Assembly: GCA_900543305.1 (NCBI GenBank)
Contig: UQQZ01000009.1
Span: forward strand, 1 to 51,121
Direction: 5' to 3'
DNA: 51,121 nt
Source: an uncultured Oscillospiraceae bacterium
GTDB lineage: Bacteria; Bacillota; Clostridia; Oscillospirales; Acutalibacteraceae
Below, piece after piece: positions 15,563-22,881 of the stretch. The notes beneath the pieces were generated by a model. It saw nothing but the letters and a program-made list of their open reading frames with translations. It was not told the DNA's origin and did not search any database. Made by a program: the position numbers and the translations under genes. The number at the start of each line of letters is the position of its first letter. Positions within the stretch are counted from its first letter, which is position 1.

Positions 15563-16143
15563 TTGTTTTCACTCCCTGTTTGTTCATTTGAATGAATTTT
15601 GTTTTTTGTGGATACCGTTTTCAAAAGAGGACGTATCCGCCTTACGATCTCGGCCCCCAGGGTGCCGCACACAGCTCCTGAAGTGGCGGATACACAGAGA
15701 TACAGCAGCAATACCGGTCCTTGCAGGCGAAAAACAATGGCACATGCCGTTAAGGAAGCCACCACCCCTGCACAGGAATTGATCAAAGCCAGCTTGCTGG
15801 GGTCACTGAGACGTGTGCGGCCCAGTGTCCAGGTCAACAGGTCAATGGCGATGCCCGGCAAAATATATCCGATGGGTGACAGTGCACCCATACTGCCTAC
15901 CATGCCAAAGGCCAAGGCCAGCACACTCTGCACCGCTCCCATTATGGTTCCACATCCAAACATGGGAACTACCGCCGCAGCTATCACCAAAAACATCAGG
16001 GAAAAGCTGGTGCCAATTCCCCCCGGAATATGTAGTGCATCCGTAAAGAGATTGGCCAGCGGATTGATCAGCCGTTTGGCAAACAGGCCCAGATCACAGC
16101 ACAGAGTCAAAAATAAAAGGGTCTTTAAGGGAATTTTTCGCAC
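15559..16143 (-). CDS. ECF-transporter S-component-like membrane protein
   Basis: A 194-residue integral membrane protein with about six helices, matching the size and layout of ECF-family substrate-binding (S) components (FGCGTIMGAVQSVLALAFGM, LSPIGYILPGIAIDLLTW). No ATPase or EcfT gene is nearby, so it would use a shared module, as group II S components do. It is the first gene after a Moco-riboswitch-like leader and is translationally coupled to the SUOX-fold and MobA-fusion genes. Uptake of a pterin or molybdenum-cofactor precursor is a reasonable guess; the ligand is unknown. Confidence 0.7.
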   Translation of the reverse strand: MRKIPLKTLLFLTLCCDLGLFAKRLINPLANLFTDALHIPGGIGTSFSLMFLVIAAAVVPMFGCGTIMGAVQSVLALAFGMVGSMGALSPIGYILPGIAIDLLTWTLGRTRLSDPSKLALINSCAGVVASLTACAIVFRLQGPVLLLYLCVSATSGAVCGTLGAEIVRRIRPLLKTVSTKNKIHSNEQTGSENK

Positions 16144-16196
16144 AAGTTACCACTCCTTGATCTCATAAGACAACAAGAAGAAAGAGGAGAATACAC

Positions 16197-16236
16197 AAAA
16201 AAGGCGCACTTGGCCTGAAAAGACAAAGTACGCCTT
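16197..16236 (-). terminator. Leader terminator (probable expression platform)
   Basis: AAGGCGCACTT (16201-16211) pairs with AAGTACGCCTT (16226-16236) and is followed on the minus strand by TTTTTT. It sits between the riboswitch-like leader and the first gene, so it likely makes the regulatory decision. A second hairpin of six G-C pairs at 16239-16254 lies just before it. Confidence 0.8.
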
Positions 16237-16262
16237 CTCCCCCCACAAGGGGGGATTGGAAC

Positions 16263-16379
16263 CACTCTCTTCTCAAACACGGAAAGCAAGTGCGTTTCCA
16301 CACTTACTCGGCAGGCTCGCATTTGGGCCTGCGGCGACAGTCTCATAGGTTTCCCCGTAGATACTGCCGCTCGAAAGTG
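16263..16379 (-). promoter_or_regulatory. Moco-riboswitch-like leader
   Basis: The minus-strand transcript can close a 7-base stem (CACUUUC, 16373-16379, with GAGAGUG, 16263-16269) around three hairpins. One is GCGGC(A)GU/ACUGUCGCCGC capped by GGGGAAACC; one is CAGGC/GCCUG; one is AAGUGUG-GAAA-CGCACUU. The last is followed by UUUCCGUGUUUGAGAA, which resembles the 3' part of the E. coli moaA Moco RNA as I remember it. A terminator follows, and the downstream genes concern molybdopterin. The class assignment rests on layout plus partial recall, not on a covariance search. Confidence 0.55.
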
Positions 16380-16405
16380 AATATTCTTTTGTTACCAACA
16401 GATTC

Positions 16406-17854
16406 TTAAGCACACAGACGGACGATATCGTAAGAACAAGTACCGCCTGCGATCTCCTCCAGCAATTTTCTGCACTGACCTAGGTTGTGGGCAATGGCGA
16501 TCTTTTTGCCTGCCACCCGCATGATCTCTGGCTCTTTTTCATAATTGAAAGTGACCGGGCCAGTAGCCGGGCCATAGAGATATGCGGCGTCGGGGTTCTG
16601 CTTCAAGGCATCCGTAGGCCTGATTCGATGAAGGTCCACGCCAGTGCGCAGGAATGTCCTGTAGATCTCCCGAGGATTCATGGAGTAATCCGCAGTGGCT
16701 TGCTCCTTTGCCTCGGCACCATTTTCATTGTTTGCGGTAAACACCACAGTCTTCACCTGATTGGATTCCCAACCAAACTGGGGGATCAGCTGTTCGTTTA
16801 CCAGCTGGGAGAAGGTCTGCTGCAAGGAGGGATAAAAAGTCACTTGATGCTCCAGTTCCGGGAAAAACTCCTGCACAAAGTTCTTCACGGCAAAGCTGTT
16901 GCTGAGGATCACCGGTCCCTGGGCGGTTTTGATAAGCTTCTCCGCCAGAGCCTGGTTTTGGTCGATCACCTGTTCCTCGCTAACCACACAGTCAATGCCC
17001 TCTTTTTTCATCCCGGCAATCACTTTGTGGATATCCAGAGTCCCCGGCTCCATCTTGTTCAGCTTTTCCAGCTCCGGCAACACTGTGGAGGACACCATAC
17101 CCACAGTCTTCACCCCGTAAGCATGAGCGTCTGCCAGCATGTTGTCGATGGACTCTTCCATGTACACGGCACCGGTAGGGCACACATCCACGCAGCGGCC
17201 ACAGCGCACGCAGGGACTTTCACTCATGGGCTTGTTCATGGACGGAGTTACCCGATACTCCTGGCCTCTGCCGTAAAGGGCCAGGTTGTGGACGGTCTGC
17301 ACACCCTGGCACACGTCCACGCACCGGCGGCACTTGACGCACTTATTGGCGTTGCGATTGACAGAGTGCAGGGAAACGTCCTCTGTGTAGCGGTATCCAT
17401 CAATGGGAAAGGGCAGCTTGTCCACATGGTATTCCCGGTTCAAGGCCTGGAGCTCGCAAATGCCATCCCGGACACAGTCACAGAAAAAGCACATCTCACA
17501 GAACTTGGGATCCAAATCTTCCTCTTTGCTGTTTCCAATCCGCAGACAGTGATGGCAGTCCACTGCATGGTGCGCCATGATCATCTGCAGCGTCAGCTTC
17601 CGATTGGCGCGAACGGCCTCCGTGTTGGTGTGAACCACCATGCCGTCCCGGACTTTGGTGGAACAGGAAGGCTGGAACGTCCGCATTCCTTCCACCTCTA
17701 CCACACAAATCCGGCAAGAGGCGTGGGGGTCCAATTCTTTCAAATAGCACAGGGTGGGAATTTGGATCCCGTTTTGCCGGGCAGCTTCCAAAATGGTGAG
17801 GCCTTCCGCCACTTCCAGTTCTCGATCGTCAATGGTTAAATGAATATTCGCCAT
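16406..17854 (-). CDS. [FeFe]-hydrogenase-like Fe-S subunit lacking the H-cluster
   Basis: A 482-residue protein of the NuoG/HndD/HylA type. The N-terminus has a plant-type [2Fe-2S] domain (CYLKELDPHASCRICVVEVE), a His/Cys cluster (HHAVDCHHC ... CEMC), and two [4Fe-4S] sites (CVKCRRCVDVC, CVRCGRCVDVCP). From about residue 235 it follows the hydrogenase H-domain, but the cluster-binding motifs are gone: the TSCSPGW position reads LSNSFAV, the CKSPQQM position reads YPSLQQTF, and MPCTAKK reads FTANNENG. It can wire electrons but should not make H2. It follows the NADH-binding subunit by one base and is probably the relay between NADH, ferredoxin and the molybdoenzyme. Confidence 0.88.
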   Translation of the reverse strand: MANIHLTIDDRELEVAEGLTILEAARQNGIQIPTLCYLKELDPHASCRICVVEVEGMRTFQPSCSTKVRDGMVVHTNTEAVRANRKLTLQMIMAHHAVDCHHCLRIGNSKEEDLDPKFCEMCFFCDCVRDGICELQALNREYHVDKLPFPIDGYRYTEDVSLHSVNRNANKCVKCRRCVDVCQGVQTVHNLALYGRGQEYRVTPSMNKPMSESPCVRCGRCVDVCPTGAVYMEESIDNMLADAHAYGVKTVGMVSSTVLPELEKLNKMEPGTLDIHKVIAGMKKEGIDCVVSEEQVIDQNQALAEKLIKTAQGPVILSNSFAVKNFVQEFFPELEHQVTFYPSLQQTFSQLVNEQLIPQFGWESNQVKTVVFTANNENGAEAKEQATADYSMNPREIYRTFLRTGVDLHRIRPTDALKQNPDAAYLYGPATGPVTFNYEKEPEIMRVAGKKIAIAHNLGQCRKLLEEIAGGTCSYDIVRLCA

Positions 17855-17855
17855 T

Positions 17856-19085
17856 TTACTTCACCATCCTTTCAGCAAAATCTTCCGGGAAGTTTTCATA
17901 GGCGCTGACAAACGCGGTGAGAGCTCCCTGCCCCAGAGCGCAGAAGCAATCTTTGGACATGAGGGCATACAGAGATTGCAGCATCTCTAAGTCTTCTTGG
18001 GTGGCCTGAGATTGGGCAAACTTGTCCATCAGCAGGCTTGCCTGATACAGCCCCTCCCGGCAAGGAGTACACTTGCCGCAGGACTCGTGGCGGAGGAAGT
18101 GGAGAATCTGCTGGACCTGATCTACCATGCTGTGAGTCTCGTTGAGAACCAATACAGCGCCGGATCCCAATGATTTGCCATTACGGCGCAGGGAATCAAA
18201 ATCCACCGACTGGTTCAACTCGGAACCCTTGATATATCCACAGGAAGAACCTCCCAGCTGTACCGCCTTGATAGTGTGGCCTTCTTGGGTACCTCCAGCC
18301 AAAGCAATGACATCGTTCAAAGAAGAGTTCGTTGCCACCTCGTAACATCCGGGATTCTGGACATCGCCAGAGATGGAGAACACTTTGGTACCGGGGTAAT
18401 CCGGGGCACCGATCTGGGAATACCACTGGGCACCTCTCTCTACGATCACCGGAACATTGGCGAAGGTCTCCACGTTATTGACTACGGTGGGCTTTCCGAA
18501 AGCTCCTGCCACGGTGGGATAAGGCGGCTTCATCCGGGGCTCCGCCCTGCGACCCTCAATGGAATTGAGCAACGCGGTCTCTTCGCCGCACACATAGGAA
18601 CCGGCCCCAGAGTAAACCTGCACATGAACACCTGCTGTGAAACCCCGTTTCTGGGCCTGCTCCACCGCGTGGCGCAGCAGGTAGATCTGTCGCTCATATT
18701 CACCGCGGCAATAAATGATGGCCTCGGTGGCACCGATTGCATAGGCTGCAATCAAAACCCCTTCCAATACGGTATGGGGATCGCTTTCCAGGATGATCCG
18801 GTCTTTAAAAGTGCCGGGCTCCCCCTCGTCGGCGTTGCACACCACGTATTTCACGTCCCCGGCACTTGCCTTGGCGCCAGATCACTTAAAACCGGTATTG
18901 AACCCTGCGCCCCCACGTCCGCGGAGTTTAGAAGCGTTTTCCACTTCAGCAATCAAGGTGTTTCGATCCATGGTCTTGGCCTTCTCCAGGGCCTTGTATC
19001 CACCAGCGGCCAAATAATCGTCTATGGATTCCGGATCGATCTTTCCCAGATTGCGGAGAGCTAACCGCATTTCCTGTACTGCCAT
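17856..19085 (-). pseudogene. NuoF/HndC-like NADH-binding flavoprotein with in-frame TGA
   Basis: Read through one TGA this is a 409-codon diaphorase subunit: KLRGRGGAGFNTGFK, then TGA at 18882-18884, then SGAKASAGDVKYVVCNADEG in the same frame with no gap. Homologues have GFPTGLKW here, so a Trp codon TGG appears to have become TGA. Downstream motifs are intact: GEPGTFKDR (FMN/NADH site), GAGSYVCGEETALL and the C-terminal [4Fe-4S] ESCGKCTPCREG. It would oxidise NADH and pass electrons to the NuoE- and HylA-like subunits. Options are a recent nonsense mutation, a sequencing error, or readthrough; the rest of the gene shows no decay. Confidence 0.85.
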
Positions 19086-19519
19086 TACAGAGCCGCCTCC
19101 TTTAAAATGGTTTGTATGCTTTCTGCTGTCACCGACTGGTACAGCTTCCCATTGATAAGTACATTGGGCGCTGTCTCACAGTGGCCGATACACTCTACAT
19201 AATCCACCCGGTACAGGCCGTCCGGAGAAGTCTGGCCAATGGAGCAGTGGGTGATCCGCTCAATCTCCTTGAGAATGTCCGCCCCTTTCGCCGTGTAGCA
19301 GCTTGTCCCACGACACACCTGAATGTTAACCTTGGCGAGCTTCTCCAGACAAATCATGGAGTAGAAACTGAGAGCCTCATACACTTGGGAAACAGGCATC
19401 TTTCTCTGTTCCGCAAGGGAAGCCACATCGCTGTCGGAGATCCAGCCTTTTTCTTGTTGCAGCGCGAGGGCCATATCCAACAAACTTGTAGCATTACTTT
19501 CCATAGTTCCAGAAATCAT
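19085..19519 (-). CDS. NuoE/HndA-like [2Fe-2S] subunit
   Basis: A 144-residue thioredoxin-fold [2Fe-2S] protein. The four ligands are the C-x4-C of CRGTSCYTAKG and the C-x3-C of CIGHC, as in the 24-kDa subunit of NADH dehydrogenase and the small subunit of NADH-linked hydrogenases and formate dehydrogenases. The N-terminal helical part (GWISDSDVASLAEQRKMPVS) is usual for the family. AGGAGA precedes the ATG at 19519, inside the 3' end of the molybdoenzyme gene (26-base overlap). Its last base is shared with the start of the flavoprotein gene. Confidence 0.92.
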   Translation of the reverse strand: MISGTMESNATSLLDMALALQQEKGWISDSDVASLAEQRKMPVSQVYEALSFYSMICLEKLAKVNIQVCRGTSCYTAKGADILKEIERITHCSIGQTSPDGLYRVDYVECIGHCETAPNVLINGKLYQSVTAESIQTILKEAAL

Positions 19520-21839
19520 GGCTTTCTCCTTCCTTCAGTGGTTCAACGCGGCAGGGAACATACCGGTAAGTGGGGTCACCGGTAATTTCATCATGGTCCT
19601 CTCCGGAGGTAAGAATGTTCACTGCTTCGCCGTATGCTTTCTTATTCTCATCGTAAAGGCCGAAATGGTGGGGAATGGAACCGTAGCCTCTGGCAGAATA
19701 CCGGGAATACTCCACGGGAACCTTGATCGAACCTGCTTTAGAAGTCACCTTCACCCACTGGCCGTTGGCTATGTTCATCTCTTTGGCATCTTCCGGATTC
19801 ATCCGGAACACATAGGGCTGACGGTAGCGGTAGGAAGCGGGATTGCGCATGACGGTGTTCACGCCCTCTTCGCTGTGGGTACCGGCGGAAACCAGGAAGG
19901 GATACTCTGGGGTAAGAGCAAGTTTCTCCCCCTCCTCCTGAGGATTGATACAGCCGATGTACCGGTCCACCGTTTCGTCAAAGAGGTGAATCTTTTTATC
20001 CGGATAGCAGACCTGATCCTGCAAGGCACCCTCTATGGTACCATCTGCGCCTGCAATCACCATGCCACTGGGGCTCCGATCTACCACACCGAACACTTGA
20101 TCGCGGATGACAAGAGGCGCCGTCTCGGGATCGTATTCCAGCTCGGGATGCTTGTGAGGGAAGGTGTACCCCACCCGCATGGCGTTCTGCATATTCAGCT
20201 CACCAAAGATAAACTGGGCCCAAAACACCGCTTTGCCCACAGAACCCATGGCTTTACCCATCACTTTATACAGCACCGGCATCAGGCAATCTTCCCGGTG
20301 AATTTCCGCCAGGTAGTCCTGAACGGGCTTTAAGATGGCCATTCTGTCGTCGGCCTCAACGGCTTCCTGGGCCTTATCATACAGCGACTGGGGAATTTCC
20401 GGCAAAAATCCAGCGGCTTCTATAATGTCCACCCAGATTTCCGAATCGTCCCTTCTCTCCCCCACAGGCTCCAGCAGCTTCTGTTTCACTGTCAAGGTGG
20501 AATAAGGATAGCCGCCAGTAAAAATGGTGGCGCCAAAGCGTTCATACCCAGTAGTGCCGGGCAAAACATAGTCGGCGCAGCGGCATGTTTCTGTCATGGC
20601 GATATCCACTACAACAAGAAGATCCAGGTTCTTGAAGTCTCGGATCAAAGTGGTGGAATCGGGGTAGGAACGAGCGGGGTTCCCTGCCGTAACGAAGAGG
20701 CAACGCAACCGGTTCTCTTCGTTGGGATCTTCCATACATTCCTGAAGACATCCACCAGGATAGTAGCCAATGGTAGGAAAGCTGTTTGTCTTCCAGGTTC
20801 TCCACCGGTCAGGGGTATTCTCGTCGGTGTAAGGGCCCCAACTCATGTAACCGTTCGCCACCACATTCGTTCCCGGTCGCATGAGGCAGCCTGTCACTGC
20901 CGCCAACATATTGATCAGATAGCAGCTGAGGGTGCTGTGTCTGCCGAAGAAAATGCCCAAATCCACATGGACGCCCCACTTTTTCGTGCTGAGGATCTCC
21001 GCAAAATACTCCGCCTGATCCCGAGGCACTCCGCATACCTTCAGAGCTCCCTCAACGTCAAAGTTTTCAAACCACGTCTTGGCTTTTTCCCAGCCCACCG
21101 TATACTGATCCAGAAACTCCTGGTCCTGCCATCCCTTTTCCAAAATAATGGCAATGAGAGCCCGCAGCAGCAGGGCATCGGAACCAGGTTTGGGCATGAT
21201 GTGCAAATCCGCCATCCGGGCCGTTTCCGACAGGCAGGGATCCACCACAATAAACATGCGGTTGGGATCTTCAGAAGCCTCACGGATCACCTGGCGGGCA
21301 TTGCCCACATTGTGACTCACATAGGTATTGGCGCCCCAGACCATAAACACATCGTTGCCGGAGGTCTCCCCTTCAATAGGGGGGAACTGCCTGCCCAAAA
21401 ATTTGCCGTTGCTCCACCAAGGAGCCATAAATTCTACAGACAGAGGGTTAAACCACCATTGGGTTCCCAGAAAGTTTCCCAAATCGTGCAGGGGATACAT
21501 TTCTACCTGGTCTACTGCCAAGCCCACGCCATAGACGCCGAAAGCCTTCGGACCATACTGGGAACGCAGGTCTTTGATTTTTGCGCCAATTTCACTGAGG
21601 GCCTGCTCCCAGGTGATCTCTACAAAATCGTCCCCCACTCTCTTCAGCGGATGATTGAGACGATTCTTGTTTTCCTGAAAATATTGCAGAGATCTGCCTT
21701 TCCTGCAACAATATCCTCCCAAAGAACGCATACTGGCTTTATCAGGCCGCACATTTACCACTTGATTGTTTTCGATTTCCACTTCCAAACCGCAGCAAAC
21801 ACCACAGTTGTAACAGCTGGTTTTTTTCCACTGGCCCAT
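19494..21839 (-). CDS. Molybdopterin oxidoreductase without Cys/Sec ligand
   Basis: A 781-residue DMSO-reductase-family catalytic subunit without Tat signal, so cytosolic. Residues 1-50 bind [4Fe-4S] (CYNCGVCC ... GGYCCRKG). Later blocks are typical: VFMVWGANTYVSHN, FIVVDPCLSETARMADLHIM, VTAGNPARSYPDSTTLIR and a C-terminal cofactor domain with AGTHSEEGVNTVMRNPAS. At the usual metal-ligand position (RVCHSP in relatives) it reads VEFMAPWWSN, with no Cys, Sec or Ser. It is therefore unlikely to be a standard formate dehydrogenase or nitrate reductase. The ATG at 21839 is chosen because an earlier in-frame start at 21941 lies in the promoter. First gene of the NADH-linked operon; substrate unknown. 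Confidence 0.88.
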   Translation of the reverse strand: MGQWKKTSCYNCGVCCGLEVEIENNQVVNVRPDKASMRSLGGYCCRKGRSLQYFQENKNRLNHPLKRVGDDFVEITWEQALSEIGAKIKDLRSQYGPKAFGVYGVGLAVDQVEMYPLHDLGNFLGTQWWFNPLSVEFMAPWWSNGKFLGRQFPPIEGETSGNDVFMVWGANTYVSHNVGNARQVIREASEDPNRMFIVVDPCLSETARMADLHIMPKPGSDALLLRALIAIILEKGWQDQEFLDQYTVGWEKAKTWFENFDVEGALKVCGVPRDQAEYFAEILSTKKWGVHVDLGIFFGRHSTLSCYLINMLAAVTGCLMRPGTNVVANGYMSWGPYTDENTPDRWRTWKTNSFPTIGYYPGGCLQECMEDPNEENRLRCLFVTAGNPARSYPDSTTLIRDFKNLDLLVVVDIAMTETCRCADYVLPGTTGYERFGATIFTGGYPYSTLTVKQKLLEPVGERRDDSEIWVDIIEAAGFLPEIPQSLYDKAQEAVEADDRMAILKPVQDYLAEIHREDCLMPVLYKVMGKAMGSVGKAVFWAQFIFGELNMQNAMRVGYTFPHKHPELEYDPETAPLVIRDQVFGVVDRSPSGMVIAGADGTIEGALQDQVCYPDKKIHLFDETVDRYIGCINPQEEGEKLALTPEYPFLVSAGTHSEEGVNTVMRNPASYRYRQPYVFRMNPEDAKEMNIANGQWVKVTSKAGSIKVPVEYSRYSARGYGSIPHHFGLYDENKKAYGEAVNILTSGEDHDEITGDPTYRYVPCRVEPLKEGESHDFWNYGK

Positions 21840-21939
21840 GCAAAGCTTCACTCCCTTGTGTGAAAATATGGATGGTATAGTTTCACCATGGTTTCTCCCC
21901 GATACCACCTTCTTTTCCCCTGTTATGATTCTGTCAATC

Positions 21940-21948
21940 ATTATAGCA
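21940..21948 (-). promoter_or_regulatory. Extended -10 promoter of the molybdoenzyme operon
   Basis: Minus-strand TGCTATAAT, a full extended -10, about 95 bases upstream of the chosen start. The -35 region is poor, so an activator may be needed; a palindrome lies about 65-90 bases upstream of the predicted start site. Confidence 0.7.
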
Positions 21949-21996
21949 AGCTTCCCAGATTTCTCCGCAACACAGTTTTGACTGGATGCGCCATTC

Positions 21997-22022
21997 TGTC
22001 ACACTTTGTCGAAAATGTGACA
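21997..22022. promoter_or_regulatory. Palindromic operator between tetR and the molybdoenzyme operon
   Basis: Perfect 7-base arms TGTCACA (21997-22003) and TGTGACA (22016-22022) with a 12-base spacer. The site is about equally far (near -75) from both divergent promoters and overlaps neither -10, which fits an activator better than a simple repressor. The adjacent TetR-family protein is the likely ligand. Confidence 0.6.
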
Positions 22023-22047
22023 CCGAATGACTGGCCACGGAGGTCTG

Positions 22048-22077
22048 TTGCAATCTTCTTGGGAGCCAGTGTATAAT
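22048..22077 (+). promoter_or_regulatory. Promoter of the TetR-family gene
   Basis: TTGCAA (22048-22053), an 18-base spacer and TATAAT (22072-22077), 22 bases before the start codon; AAAGGAGGG is the ribosome site. Confidence 0.65.
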
Positions 22078-22099
22078 AGAAAAAAGGAGGGAAAATTCC

Positions 22100-22690
22100 A
22101 TGGCTTCTAACGCGACCCGTTTTACATTGGTCAAATGCATGCGAAAGCTGCTTCGGCAGCAGCCTTTTTCCAAAATCACCATTGGAGAGCTCTGCGAGTT
22201 AGCTCACATCAGCCGCCGGAGCTTTTACCGCTATTTTCCCGACAAATACTCTCTATTGGCCGCCACCTACCAGGAAAGTTTCTTCTCCAAAATCCAGCTG
22301 GCACCTGACAGCCTTTTCTGGGACCTATTCAAGCAGATCTGTCAGCAGGTCTACGGAGAAAAGGAATTTTTCCGTCATGCCTTTGAGGTAAAGGGACAAA
22401 ACGGATTCTGGGAAGAAGCGCGGAAGATACTCACCCCCTATATGAAAAAAGACTATCCTTCCAATGTCCACGGAGATGTCATGTTTAACTTCTTTGTGGC
22501 CCACAGTATCGATATGCTGTTCGAACTGGTGGAACATTGGATTCAGGAGGAACCAACCACTTCCCCCGACGAATTTGCCACCTTTATTCAAGAATCTTTC
22601 GCAGTCTATGGAAAATGGATTTATGAAGCCAGCACCAATCGCCCCCGCTCTGCCTATACGCCGGAAATCGTCCGGGAGAAAAAATGGTGA
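22100..22690 (+). CDS. TetR/DhaS-type transcriptional regulator
   Basis: The 196-residue regulator has an N-terminal TetR HTH (KITIGELCELAHISRRSFYR, then YFPDKYSL). Its C-terminal region (FWEEARKILTPYM, FNFFVAHSIDMLFELVEHWI) is like the DhaS-type TetR subgroup, some of which are activators. It is divergent from the molybdoenzyme operon, with the 26-base palindrome between them, so control of that operon is likely. The inducer is unknown but may be the enzyme's substrate. A terminator follows. Confidence 0.88.
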   Translation: MASNATRFTLVKCMRKLLRQQPFSKITIGELCELAHISRRSFYRYFPDKYSLLAATYQESFFSKIQLAPDSLFWDLFKQICQQVYGEKEFFRHAFEVKGQNGFWEEARKILTPYMKKDYPSNVHGDVMFNFFVAHSIDMLFELVEHWIQEEPTTSPDEFATFIQESFAVYGKWIYEASTNRPRSAYTPEIVREKKW

Positions 22691-22782
22691 TGTCACTTTT
22701 GTCTGATGGCCTTTCTTCCCCAGATGACCTTCTTTGCCGGAAATACAGCATCTTCTTTTTCCCGCTATTTTCCTTAAAACGT

Positions 22783-22839
22783 AAGAAACCGACACTTTCG
22801 AGCCAGATACGCTCAAACAAGTGTCGGTTTCTTTTTTCT
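22783..22839 (+). terminator. Strong terminator between convergent genes
   Basis: A perfect 15-base stem (22783-22797 with 22819-22833) followed by a long T tract. It ends the TetR gene and may also act on the converging flavin oxidoreductase transcript. Confidence 0.95.
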
Positions 22840-22881
22840 TTTTTTATTGCCAAAGGACCTTTCTCCAGGTCCTCAGGAAAA

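Noticed and set aside
16487..17839. Long plus-strand open frame opposite the hydrogenase-like gene
   Set aside because: His- and Gly-rich nonsense with no ribosome site; the minus-strand protein has four recognisable cluster motifs.
18882..18884. TGA as a selenocysteine codon
   Set aside because: The family has Trp here, not Cys or Sec, and the following hairpin is short and unremarkable; kept only as a remote alternative.
21840..21941. N-terminal extension of the molybdoenzyme
   Set aside because: Its start would overlap the extended -10 promoter; no leader-like features.
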